From Neocallimastix lanati (nom. inval.) (Eukaryota; Neocallimastigomycota; Neocallimastigomycetes; Neocallimastigales; Neocallimastigaceae): DNA of 64,000 nt. The notes under the pieces were generated by a model. The model saw nothing but the letters and a program-made list of their open reading frames with translations. It had not been told where the DNA came from and did not search any database. The stretch lies in assembly GCA_016946835.1 (NCBI GenBank), contig JACVTC010000078.1:756001-820000 (forward strand), read 5' to 3'. This document shows, piece by piece, positions 46,343-58,004 of the stretch. Position 1 is the first letter of the stretch. Each line of letters starts with the position of its first letter. The position numbers were made by a program, and so were the translations under genes.

Positions 46343-46795
46343 CTGCTATGTACTAAATTATAAATTTTTATAATGAGAACTATTTAATCTTAATATTTAA
46401 AATATTATTTGAACTTTTTTATGTATCTATATATAAATTACTATTTGTTAAATATATATATATATATTTTTTTTCTCATGTAATTTGTGTAACAAAATAA
46501 TTTTTTTTTTTTTTTTTTTATGTCTATTTATTATTAAATTTATATAGATAATATTTATGATACACAAACAAAAGAATATTAATAACCTTTAAACCATATT
46601 AATTTTAATATTATACATATTATTAAAGTTTTAGTTACCTTGTTTCTAATAATTCTTATCTAATTGATATTAATAATTTATAAAATATATTCTTCTTTTA
46701 ATCAAGTGAAATACCTATTATTGTTATTGTTATTTTTATTTCTCTTGATTTATCATGAATAAAAAACATATTTATATGTTGTCCTACAAATTTTT

Positions 46796-46829
<34 letters not shown>

Positions 46830-47446
46830 TCACAAGTAATAATAATTCTTCATCCATTGAAATAAAAAAAAAAAAATATTATATAAAAATATTATAAAAA
46901 AATATCATAAAAAAAAAGATATTTAATGATATAAAAAAAAAAAATAAAATAAGATAAAATATAATAAAAAAGTCAAAGTAATATTTAATAAAGTTTGATA
47001 TGTGGTGATTATGTTATCCATTACATTCTACTTTCAAATAAAAAGAAATAGAATCATGAGATTCAATTTACCATATAACTCTTTTTCAAAAATAAGCTTC
47101 TTTTTATTATATAATGATTTCTTTTTACAATATTAAGTTGTAGCTTAGAAAAAATATATACATATTTTATATTTTTTAAAACTAAGAAAAAAATACACTT
47201 CTATTGCTTTATTTATTTAATTATTAAAGACAAAATAATTTCTGATAAAAGTTTGATAACGCACTCCATTATCTTCTTCTTTTGAACCCATAAGAATTAG
47301 AATCAAATCAAGAAATCCAGTTCCCATAGATTTCAAATACCTATATATTTATTTAACATTAAAAAAAAAATGTTATTTAAGAACAGTAATTATTTCAAAC
47401 TTTTAGCTTTATCTATTTATTCATTTATAATTACATGAATATTTTT

Positions 47447-47489
<43 letters not shown>
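44802..47489. other. Intergenic, A/T homopolymers
   Basis: AT sequence with AATAAAAAATAA repeats at about 45805-46000, A-runs at 46797-46827 and 47451-47491, and T-runs near 46502. No gene was seen; the small ORF's 3' UTR must lie at the left end. Confidence 0.65.
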
Positions 47490-47492
<3 letters not shown>

Positions 47493-49600
47493 ACAGAATT
47501 AATAAAAAAAAATAAATATTATTTGTTCAATTTGAACATAATAATATTTAAAATAGTAACGTGAAATAAAAAGTATTATTCAAAGATAAAGTGTCTAAAC
47601 AAATTCAGAAAAAAGTTCCTATGCAAGGAACCTCATATTCTTATGGATTAGGGTTTGAATTGATTATTTTAAAGAAATTATGGTCTTCTCCTTCAGAACC
47701 ATTGACCCTGCTAGCCTTTCTTACTGCATTTTCAGCGATGACGCTCCTGGTTAGTTTGTGCTTATACCGTCGAAATAATAATCTTTGTCGAATACTAGTC
47801 CGAGGCATAATTTTTGAAATGAGAGCTGCAGATCGCACCAAGAATGGCGTTTTTGAATAATCACCAGAAATGATTTGGTTCATAAATGATACATTCCATT
47901 CTTTTTTATAACTTAATTCAATAATGTCTGTATCTCTTCGACCAAGTTATATAATCGGTACCACATCATATATATATTTACACACTCATTATTCAGAAAT
48001 TTACTTAAATTAACACGATTTTCACCAATTAAACTATTCACTACATTATTAGTAACAATACTATTATTTTCATTATCTCCAATATTAATATTTCTATGTT
48101 CTCTATCACTAATTCTACTATTATAAACAATATTATTTCTATTGTTATTATTATAAATATTATAAACTTCGTTACTTCTCTTAGAGTCTATACTTGATTC
48201 TTAATTATTCCATATCTGTTACAACAGTGTTTGATATTGGACAATATTTAGAAATTCAAGAAAATTTTCATAAAGAACTTCAATATCCTTAAAATATTTC
48301 ATATGAAATTCACGAATAAGATAGCATTTAGAAAACCAGTGTTCTAATCAAGGATTGTTACTATTTTTTCTAGAATTTATTTCCATATCTGGAACGAAGT
48401 ACCCATGGGAAGTCAATGTTAAATTCAAGATACTTAAAAGTTTAGCTTTAGGTAGTTTCTAGTTTTTTTTTTTCAAATTTATTTTTCTTATAAGCCTTAG
48501 TCTTGATTGATTTTCCTGCAATATCTCTATCCCAGTAAAAGTGTATAATTACTTTTTTTTTTTTTTGATGGAAATTTATCTAATTTTTCAGCTAAAATTT
48601 TACTTTCTTTATCCCATGAACAACATATACAACGCTATATATCTCTTAGTAAATTAAAGATAATACATATCGAGTTTTTCCATTTTTTTTAAAATTCTTT
48701 ACCTGAGCAATCGCACATTTCACCGAAAGAGGAGAAATGTTAAGTTCTTTAGAAACACAATAAAAGAATGTAAAGCTATTCCCATTAGAAAATCTTTCAA
48801 TCTAGTATAATCCTGAATTAAATAGTATCTGTATACTTCTCGTTTTTTCTTTATTCGATCCAAGTAGAGGTACATAATACGAAATTTTCCTCATTACTAT
48901 AGCTGAAAATAACATTTGTTCAAAAGGGATAGGAAATATGAGGATTCTTAAGAAATCTTTTTATAGAATAAAGTGCTTTTCTAACTTTATTATTCATTCT
49001 CTGTATGATCGGTTTCAATTCTAAATCATTTGAAAGCGGTACTCTTAAGTAGTTATAGCAATTCTTTTTAGGTAACTCTTAACTTGAAAGATAAAAGGTA
49101 GGGTTATTATTATTAAAAAAACTTGAAACTTCCCCTCATACTACTAAACTGGCACATTTATTGATACTAAATTGCGTTTCATTATTTCTTGCCTATTTAC
49201 TTACAAATTTTAATAATTTATTTAGTTGAGATCTTGTTAAAGCACATAGCATAATGTCATCCGCAAAGAGACCTCCACAATATATCATCAATAGAGATTC
49301 CATATTTATGACATTTATTAAAAATGTCATTAATGAACAAGTTAAATATAATTGGTAAGAGGGTACAACCTTGACGAACAACTTTCTTAATACTAAATGA
49401 TTCTGATAATTGCCATTTATAACATTTACTGAATTAGTTGAACTGAGATTTACTGTGTTTGTATTATTGGATGTGCTGTTGGATATTAAATTTTGTTTTA
49501 AATGCTGAAAAGAAACCTTACGATTCCATTTGGAACATCTACAATATGAAATTTTAACATCTAATATTGCTTTTTTCAAATACTTTTTCTTTTTTTTGTT
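47490..49600 (-). mobile_element. Decayed LINE with reverse-transcriptase remnant (family A)
   Basis: On the minus strand, from 49600 downward, broken frames give RT motifs VVRQGCTLLPIIFNLFINDI then LFADDIMLC (the catalytic YADD-type box as FADD), followed by NNETQFSINKCA and FLKNPHISYPF. A damaged zinc-knuckle region with YCPIS and EHWF lies near 48350-48200. An Asn-rich linker and a C-terminal segment (IISGDYSKTPFLVRSAALIS) follow, ending near 47641. The same C-terminal part and 3' UTR occur at 16880-17575. No frame is intact, so it is inactive. Confidence 0.8.
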
Positions 49601-49632
49601 GATTGAAATTTGGAGTATATACTTTAATCTTG

Positions 49633-49634
<2 letters not shown>

Positions 49635-49689
<55 letters not shown>

Positions 49690-49857
49690 CTAGGAGAATA
49701 ACTTTATTTAATTTATAATAATAATAATAAAATTACATGATTTAAATGAAAAAATAACAAATAAAATACATGAAATAAAATATTATATATTATAAAATTA
49801 TAAAAGTGCGTTAGAAGCAATAGCCTCTAACTTTTCCCATTCATCGATGATAACTTT
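49635..49857 (-). mobile_element. Very short 5'-truncated LINE copy with long A-tail (family B)
   Basis: Minus-strand 3' end: an open scrap (VIIDEWEKLEAIASNALL) then an AT 3' UTR, AATAAAGTTATTCTCCTAGTCT and a tail of about 52 A (T-run 49635-49686). It matches 17996-18130 in its 5' part. It is a dead-on-arrival insertion abutting the next element. Confidence 0.7.
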
Positions 49858-51430
49858 TTTTTTTTTTTTAGACAGGGAAGAGAATACACTTCCAAAACTT
49901 TATTAAATTTTATTTTAAAAAATACATGTAGGTGAAAAGTACATTAGAAATTAAAAATAAAAAATTAAAAAATAAAAAAATAAAAAAGCTCGAAAATACT
50001 ATGTATTTCGGCAAGTTGTACTATGCGGGAATTTTTCCCTTCCTATCAAATAAAAAAGAAATAAAACCTAGAAGTAACATCTTTAAAATAGATAGTGTGG
50101 TGTCCACTGTACTCTCCCCGGATTCATCGTTTATTGAACTACTAGGGCGAGATTCATCCTTCGTAGAAATAGATGACGATCCTGTATTATCATTATGCTT
50201 TATCAGTACGACGTCGACGCTCTTGGATAAGTTTGGTATTTTGCAATACCTATCAAATAATAGCTCAAACGAACTACTAATGATAGGTATTGCACTTGTT
50301 AAGAATTCCGCCAAGCCCACAATTTTTGGAACAGGTGACTCAGATGAACCTTTGAAAAGTAGTTCATTTAATTGTCTCTGTTCCCCACTGTCGAAATGTA
50401 GCTCATTTAAAACTAAAGTCCCACCAAGAAGGAACAAGTATATATAATAATTGATATAATCTTCAAAATTAGAAATAGAGTCATAGGAAGAAAGAGGATT
50501 AAACACTCTAATCTTCCTAAGGAATAAAACATAGAGATCATCGATGAAATCTAAAGAATTCCATCTAAAAGATGCAAGAGCATCGCATTTAAAAATCCAA
50601 TGTTCAAAAGATTGTTTATCTTCGCCACAACAGGGGCAATACTTGGGACAATCTTCTGAAACTCTACCCATTCTAATAGCAATAGTAGTATTGTATTTAT
50701 AACCACAGCGTAAACGTATAATCCACGAAAACCCTAAGTTGAATTGGGGATATTTTAAACTAAGCATAATTATAGCTTTATTGTTTGAGAACTTATTACA
50801 ATCGTAATTTTGACCTTTAATACCTTGAAATTTGGCAACTGATTTCCAGTAACGTTCTAAAATATCGTCATATTTTTCACATTTATATTTTTTGATTTTT
50901 TTATACAGTGTTCTAGATTCTTTAGTCCAGGAATAATGATGCATTTTGGGAATAGATTTAATAAGATCCTTTATAATACAGTTTGATTTACTCCATTTTG
51001 CAAATGATTTAATCTGTAAGGCTGCGCAGACACCAGCAATAGGAGGAATGCTTAGATCTCGAGATAAAGCATAAGTACTCATAGTAGAATTATGTCTAAT
51101 ATAGTCATTGTCTTCTGAACTTGTTTTACCATTTTTAGAGAAGGAGCCGATACACCAAAATAGACCAGTATTAATTAATGTTTGAATTCTGGCCGTTCTA
51201 GATTTGCTTGAACCAAGTAAAGGAGAATAATAAATTACTTTACTAATAACAAAGGATTGAAGAACTTTTTTCTTGTATGCAATAGGTGCAATCCCCACAA
51301 AATACGGAACAATTGACGAAATTGAACTAAAAATATTGTCAACTAATTGTCTTTGTTCTCCATCATTAAGTTTAATTTTTTCATATATTGAACGTCCACA
51401 AAGAAGAGCACTCAATATAAAGTAATAAAT
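49855..51430 (-). mobile_element. 5'-truncated LINE with long open ORF2 tail
   Basis: The 3' end is an A-tail (T-run 49855-49869) after AATAAAGTTTTGGAAGTG ... CTGTCT. The body carries the ORF described separately. The element stops near 51430 with no RT core, as expected of incomplete target-primed reverse transcription. Composition is clearly less AT-rich than surroundings, and the frame is intact, so insertion looks recent. Confidence 0.85.
50021..51415 (-). CDS. LINE ORF2 C-terminal part with zinc-knuckle (partial)
   Basis: 464 codons open on the minus strand but with no ATG at the 5' end: the first residue comes from a TTG, so this is the tail of a longer ORF2. Residues 50-140 match the family A copy (VISKVIYYSPLLGSS) and are the segment after the RT palm. 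At 256-277 lies the zf-RVT-type knuckle CPKYCPCCGEDKQSFEHWIFKC (shown here as C260, C263, H272, C277). A Ser-rich tail of about 180 residues follows. A GEQRQL motif occurs twice, near residues 19 and 350. It cannot act alone since the RT and any endonuclease are missing. Confidence 0.82.
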   Translation of the reverse strand: MSALLCGRSIYEKIKLNDGEQRQLVDNIFSSISSIVPYFVGIAPIAYKKKVLQSFVISKVIYYSPLLGSSKSRTARIQTLINTGLFWCIGSFSKNGKTSSEDNDYIRHNSTMSTYALSRDLSIPPIAGVCAALQIKSFAKWSKSNCIIKDLIKSIPKMHHYSWTKESRTLYKKIKKYKCEKYDDILERYWKSVAKFQGIKGQNYDCNKFSNNKAIIMLSLKYPQFNLGFSWIIRLRCGYKYNTTIAIRMGRVSEDCPKYCPCCGEDKQSFEHWIFKCDALASFRWNSLDFIDDLYVLFLRKIRVFNPLSSYDSISNFEDYINYYIYLFLLGGTLVLNELHFDSGEQRQLNELLFKGSSESPVPKIVGLAEFLTSAIPIISSSFELLFDRYCKIPNLSKSVDVVLIKHNDNTGSSSISTKDESRPSSSINDESGESTVDTTLSILKMLLLGFISFLFDRKGKIPA

Positions 51431-52497
51431 ATTAAAATAATATGAAGATTTTTTCTTTGTACAATAAAATTAAAGTAAAATTAACAATTTAATAAGAGAT
51501 TGATCCATTTTTTTAATATATATTAAATTAATTATATTTATGAAATGACTTTCAAAATTAATAATAATAATAAATAATAATAATAATAATAATAATAATA
51601 ATTTAAAAAATAAAAATTTTATTTTATATATTTAACACTAAAAAAAAAAAAGAAATTGGTTCATTTTTATATGGTTTTGTTTTAATAAAAGTTCAAAATA
51701 AAAAAAAAATTTAAAAAAATTTTTTTTTTTTTTTATTTATTAAATTATTTTTTTCTTTTCCAAAAATTTTTTTATTATAAAAATCACTTATAACAAAAGT
51801 TATAACTATTTTATAATAAAATTTTATAATATATATATTTTTGTTTTTAATAAATAACAAAATTATATTACTTTATATATTAATAAATATTTTATATATT
51901 TTGTTTGCTATTAATTAGACTATCCCTATTTACCACTTTATATAGTCTATTGCTAAATAATATATCTTTTATAAACTTTTTTTTATTTTTTTTTTACTAC
52001 TTGCTTTTTTCTTTTTTCTTTTCTTTTTTTTGTTTTTATATAATTTTTTTTTTATTTTTTTTTAATTTTTTTTATTTTTTTTTTTTTTTTGTTTTATTTC
52101 TTTAATTTTTATTTTATTTTATTGTTTTTTTGTTGTTGTTTTATTGTTGTTTTATAATATATTTTTCTTCTTTTTTTTTTTTACTACTATTATTTATTTT
52201 TTGTTTTATATATTTACTATTTTTATAAAAGTTTTATTTTTACTTTAACTTTTTATATTTCTTTTAATAATTTTTTAAATTAGTTATTCATTTAATTCTA
52301 TATTTATTAATTATAATTTAACTAATCAATAAATATTAATTTTCTATTTTTTTTTTCTTTTTGAAAAAAAAAGTAAATAAATAATTCATTAATATATTTA
52401 TGTATATATATATATATTTTCATATATATAATTTGTATATATTATTTCTTTATATATGAGCTTTTAAGCTATTGTTATTATGTTTAAATAAATTAAA
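51431..52497. other. Intergenic, T-rich
   Basis: Dominated by T with TTTTA units (51980-52160); no gene. It holds the 3' flank of the CBM48 gene on the right. Confidence 0.75.
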
Positions 52498-53127
52498 TTA
52501 TTTAACAGCAGCAACTGAAAAGTCTCTTGAAGACTTTTAAAACAAAATTAATATAATATATATTATATATAAACAAAATAACAAATTAATTAATATTCTA
52601 TAAAAAATTTTATTCTTAATTTTATTTCTAGTGTTTTTAATTAAAAAGTTAAAAAAAAAAAAAAAAAAAAACTTACAGGATTTCTTTTGTTTCTTTTCCT
52701 TCTTTTGACTGGTAGTCTTAGTAGCAGCTGGAGTTACAACCTTAGTAGCAACTTCCTTTTCTGTAATATCAGCTTCAAATGTTTCACTCTTAAGGGAAGA
52801 GTCATCAGTATCTAAAACCTTCTTTACAATCATAACATGACCATCTTGATCAACAATAGTTTTATCAGAATCAACAGAGGTCCAAATGTTACCGTTTATT
52901 AAAAATTTGTAGCTAATGGTAGTACCTGGACGGACACTAACATCAGCAGTGTACTTGCTACCATCTTTGGCTTTTTTCATATCAAGCCAACCACTCCATG
53001 AACCGAAATCTCCAATTACACGAATAGTTTTAATTTCTTCTGGAACCTTACCTGCAATAATTGGAAAATCAATAGTGTAAGTAATGAATTTAGAACTCTT
53101 CTTAATAACTTCGTGTTCAACAGCCAT
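52498..53127 (-). CDS. AMPK1_CBM/CBM48 glycogen-binding-domain protein (2 exons)
   Basis: The start is the ATG at 53127-53125 (MAVEHEVIKK); upstream in-frame Mets lie in AT-only leader and are discounted. Exon 1 is 53127-52677 (GT donor 52676-52675, GTAAGT). The best acceptor is at 52516-52515 (TTTTCAG), giving a 17-base last exon to 52498 and 155 residues ending KKSFAAVK. An alternative upstream AG would give a Cys-ending tail instead. Residues about 13-103 are an AMPK-beta-type glycogen-binding fold: VIGDFGSWSGWLDMKKAKDG, then YKFLINGNIWTSVDSDKTIV. The tail is Lys/Thr-rich. Comparable fungal proteins are Crp1/Mdg1-like and AMPK beta. Binding to glycogen or another polysaccharide is inferred; no enzyme domain is present. 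Confidence 0.85.
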
Positions 53128-55974
53128 TTTATTTATTATATCTATTTTATTTATTATATTTAAATAAGTAAATAACAATTAATATTAATATATTATGTAT
53201 ATAATTTTTTTATTGCTATTTTTTATTTTTTATTTCTATTTCTTATAATAATAAAAAAAAATTTATTGTAAAAATAATTTTCTTTTTATTATAATGATTA
53301 TATGTACTATTGTTGTCATTTATATTCGAAATATATTAAACATATTTCAAGAGTTGTACAAAAAATATAAAAAAAATAAAAAAAATTAAGAACTTACAAT
53401 TTATTTGTTATTCTTTAAAAATAAAGTTTTATGACTTAAATTAATTAAATAGTATAAATTTAATTATTATGTTTATTTCTTGTTGTTTAAAAAAAAAAAG
53501 TATAATTTTTTCTTTAAAATTTTAAGTAATAATTATTTTAAAATATTAAGTTTTTCTTTGTTTTGCTTTGTTTTTGATAAAAAAAAATATAATATTAATC
53601 TTTTATAATAGTTTAAATAGATAGATAAATTTAAATTAGTTTATTATAAAAGAAATGTTTCAAATAACAAAATTGAATTATAAATTAGATTATGGATATA
53701 TTATATTTTAAATAAAATTAATTTATAATTTATATAATAAATATTTTATATAAAGAAATAATAAAAAAATAATAGTATTATGTTTTTTTAAAAAAAAAAA
53801 AAAAAAAAAGATTAATTTTTTTTAGTTTAAATGAAGTAAAGAGAAAAAAAATTTATTTTCTTTTCTTTTATTTTAAATATATTTTTTTTTAATTTAAAAT
53901 TTAAAATTTTTAAACTAAAAAAATTACTATATATATTGTAGTATATTCCATTATATTATTATATATATTCATAAACAAATGAAAATATACATCCATGTAT
54001 ATTAAGATTGATTTAATTAAAAAATGATATATTAAATATCTTTATTTTATTTTATTTTTTTTTTTTTTTATATTATTTATTACAACCAACAACTTAAAAA
54101 AAAGAGAAAAAAAATGTCACACAATAAAAAATTCTTTATATTAGAATCGATTTGATATATATAGAGAATTTTATATAAATCTTATTATTATTATTTATTT
54201 ATTATTTATTATTTATTATTTATTATTTATTATTTATTTATTATTATTTATTATTTATTATTATTATTTATTATTTATTTATTATTATTTATTATTTATT
54301 ATTATTATTTATTATTTAATTAATCAATTATTTATTATTTATTATTTATTATTTATTATTTATTATTTATTATTATTATTTATTATTTATTATTTATTAT
54401 TTAATTAATCAAATTTTAAATAAATAAAAAGAAAAAGAAAATAAGAGAAAAAAAAATTAATATAAACATATATATACATCATATAAAATAATAATTATAA
54501 TAAAAATGACCATAATTAAATATTTATAAATTACAAATATAGAAAGAGTTAATGAATATGTCTAAAATTATAATTAATTATATATTTATTTAAATAAATA
54601 ATTTAAAAATAAATATAATTAGTTAAAAAATAATACTATAAAATAAAAATGAAAATGGGTTAATAATATATTAATAAGTTCTAATAATAAAATATTAGCA
54701 ATAATAATAATAATAAATAATTTAAAATATTATATCATTATATTTTATCTGTCTTTTTTTTTTTTTTTGACATTTAAATTGCTAATTAAAAAATTTTTTA
54801 AAAAAAGAAAACATTTTCAAATATATATTAAATATGGTTTAATTAATAGAACTTTTTATTATTATTATTATTATTAATAATAAAATTAAGATTAAGAAGT
54901 AGTTTATCACTAAATCTATTTATTAAAATCAACATAATTTATAATACAAAAAAGTTTATACTAATATTATAATAAATATTAATGAAATATATTAAATGAA
55001 TAATTATTAAAGGAGAAAACATACTTATATGGATTATTAAGGATATAAAAATAATAATTAATTATTAATAATTATAATAATATTAACAGAATAAAAAGAA
55101 ATGAAATAATTATTTTTTAGTAGTTACTTCTATTCTTTTCCTTTCTTCTTACAGACTTAATTATATTATACTTTTAATGATAGAATTAATAATTCCAATA
55201 AAAATAATAGTAATAATATTATAATAAATGTGTAAACAATTTTATCATTTCCAAAAACTAAAACTAAAATGTAAAAAGAAAAACAATAGATTTATTATAA
55301 TTTTTGAATTAGATTAGTCTATCTAAAATACTTTAACAGTTATAAATTTTTCACTTTGAAAATTTTATAATTGTTTATCATCTGGAAAAAAATATCAATG
55401 TTCTGGTAATTTTTAATAAAAAAATTTTTTTTATAGTTTTTTATATATATTTTATATTTTTTTACAATTTTATTATTTATTATTTATTATTTATTATTTA
55501 TTATTTATTATTTATTATTTATTATTTATTATTTATTATTTATTTAATATGTATTATTATTTATTATTTAATATAATTATATAATTATAATATATATAAA
55601 TTTATTATATATTTATAAGTAAACTATAAAAAAAAAAAAAAACAGAAAAATGATGAAATTAAATAATATATATTATTAAATATATAATATTATATATAAA
55701 TATATTATGGTAATATATTAACATTTAACAAGTATAGATTTTGAATTTTTTAAAATTTTATTAGGAAACAGTTAATGTATTTGTAATTTACTTAAATTCT
55801 ATTGGCTATAATCTTTTAATTAATTTGAAATTAAAAAAAAAATATTTTTTCTGTTAAAATGTTTTTTTTTATTTAATAAATTTCTATTTATGGCAACAAT
55901 TAATTTAGAAAAATATACAAATAAAAAAATAATAATAATAAAAATTAAATATTTTTTTAATTAAAATCAATAAA
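53128..55974. other. Intergenic with TTATTTA arrays
   Basis: AT-rich. TTATTTA/TTATTATTTA arrays at about 54180-54412 and 55462-55545. No gene was seen. Confidence 0.75.
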
Positions 55975-56421
55975 GCCATGTTGGTCCAGTCGGTTAGGAC
56001 GATACAGGTCACTGTAGAGGGCGGGGTTCGAATCCTCGGCATGGCACCAAATAATCGGATGAGGTTTCTATCCTGGGATATCATGAGACCACACGTGATG
56101 TCCATAAGGCTTTCCCTCAGATGATTATTTCACCCAACCCTGATACTACGCTTTGAATTGAAGCATAGACCTTGATGATTGTAAAATTTCCAATCGCCAA
56201 TGATTACACCCACTAGGGAGGAGTTAATGGTTCCGTTCTGATGCTCGTGGTCATTAGAGATATATGTAGGAACGTTAGGAATGCATCTCCGGGCAGTGTG
56301 TAACGACGATTGAGAGCGGCGAAGCTGATACAGTATGCCAATAACTCATCACCTTACAGTTAATTAATAACTGTATGGCCATATGGGAGATGGGTACCCA
56401 TATGTGCAAGTCTATGTTTTT
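55975..56421 (+). mobile_element. SINE with tRNA(Asp)-like head ending in CCA, flanked by target-site duplication
   Basis: Flanked by AAAATCAATAAA at 55963-55974 and 56422-56433. Residues 55975-56049 fold as a tRNA: a 7-bp acceptor stem (GCCATGT with GCATGGC), D arm GTCC/GGAC, T arm with TTCGAAT, then A and CCA. The anticodon loop is one base short around GTC. The body of about 370 bases is GC-rich and shares its GATTGAGAGCGGCGAAG ... GTATGCCA stretch and CATATGGGAGA ... AGTCTAT end with the SINE at 40026. The tail after AGTCTAT is very short. Confidence 0.88.
55982..56035 (+). promoter_or_regulatory. Internal RNA polymerase III promoter of the SINE
   Basis: Box A TGGTCCAGTCGG at 55982-55993 and box B GGTTCGAATCC at 56025-56035 both match the tRNA-type consensus, at normal spacing. 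The element could therefore be transcribed by Pol III wherever it lands. Confidence 0.8.
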
Positions 56422-56433
56422 AAAATCAATAAA

Positions 56434-57151
56434 AATAAAGTCAAATAATTATTGAAATTATTTTCAAATCAATGGAACTGAAATACATTATAAATAATAA
56501 AAAAATAATACTTTATAATTTAATACTCTTTTTATTTTTTTATTTTTATTTTTATGCTCTCTTTTTATTTTTTCTATTTTATTTAAATAGATAATAATAA
56601 TAATTATTATTATTTTGACATTTTAATAGAAGAAAAGAAAAATTATAATAATTAATAAAAGAGTAGATAAATTAATAAAATAAAATAAAATAAAATAAAG
56701 AAATATAATAAAAATTAAATAATTAAAAAATTACATAAGTGTTAAACTTGCTTGTTTAAAAAAAATATTTTTTAAAAAAAAAAAAGTAAAATAAAATAAT
56801 AATTTTTACCTATTTAATATCTTCAGGTGTAAAAGCATGACAAAAGTTTTTTTTTTCTTTTTTTTTATCATTTTTAATCGAAATATAGACAGATGGAAAA
56901 TTAAAAAAAAAAAGAAAAGGAAAAAATATTAATAATATAAAATAAAAGTTATATAAATTTTATTATTTATTTTTTATTTTACATATAATAGTAAAATTAT
57001 ATATTTATAGTATTATTATATATATTTCATTAATGATATAATAATAAATATTATAATTATATATATTCTATTTAAATTCTATGTAAATTCTACGTTAAAT
57101 TCTATTTAAATTTGATGATAAAGAATTCAATATTTTTTTTAGTTTTAGTTG

Positions 57152-57184
<33 letters not shown>

Positions 57185-57971
57185 TATATAATATATTATT
57201 ATAATTCATGGTGTAAAAAGCCGAGTTAATTAACCTATAAATAATAGAAATAAAATTAAAAATTAAAAATTAAAATATAAATATATTAATATGATATATA
57301 ATATTAATATATATATATATTTAACCCCATTATAATAAATAATAAATGATATTAAAAAGAAAAAATTCAAATAATAAATTTTTTAAATTATTTTATTTTA
57401 TTTTATTTAGTTAAAAAAATGAATGGAATAGGAATTAAACAAAGAAAATTGAAAAATAAGGGAAATGCCAATAATTAAAAAAATAATAATAATCAAATAA
57501 AAATAAAAATAAAAAAAGAATTCATTCATAATTAAAAAATTAAATAAAAAAAAAATAAAATAAAAATAAAAATAAAATTAAAATTAAAATTAAATTAAAT
57601 AATATAAATTTAGAAAAACAATTATTTAAATAAAAATACCTATAGTAATAAATAGAAAACTTTGCTGTGATATATATTCTTTTACTATAATCTTAAGAAA
57701 ATATAACCGATTTTTAATAAAAAGTTAAACTATCTATCTTTTAAATATAAAAAAGTCATAATGCTATAATTATATAGAGTGTATAGTATTAATTAAATGA
57801 ATATATATATATTTAAAAAAAAAAAAAAAGAAAAAAAAGAAAAAAAGGAAAGAGAGAAAGAAATGGATAATAAATAGAAGTAGAAATAATTTAAATTTTT
57901 ATTTAATGTAATGATTAAATGATAATATTAATTATTCTATTAAATATTTGCAATTACAAATAATTAATTTT

Positions 57972-58004
<33 letters not shown>

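Noticed and set aside
47591-47860. 89-codon plus-strand ORF
   Set aside because: Antisense to the conserved LINE C-terminal segment, which is supported by a second copy at 16880-17575.
49932-50447. 171-codon plus-strand ORF
   Set aside because: Antisense shadow of the LINE ORF2 tail.
55975-56049. Functional tRNA gene
   Set aside because: Anticodon loop has six bases, CCA is encoded, and the sequence continues into a SINE body flanked by a target-site duplication.
55905-56105. 66-codon minus-strand ORF
   Set aside because: Lies across the tRNA-like SINE head; no homology and explained by the SINE.
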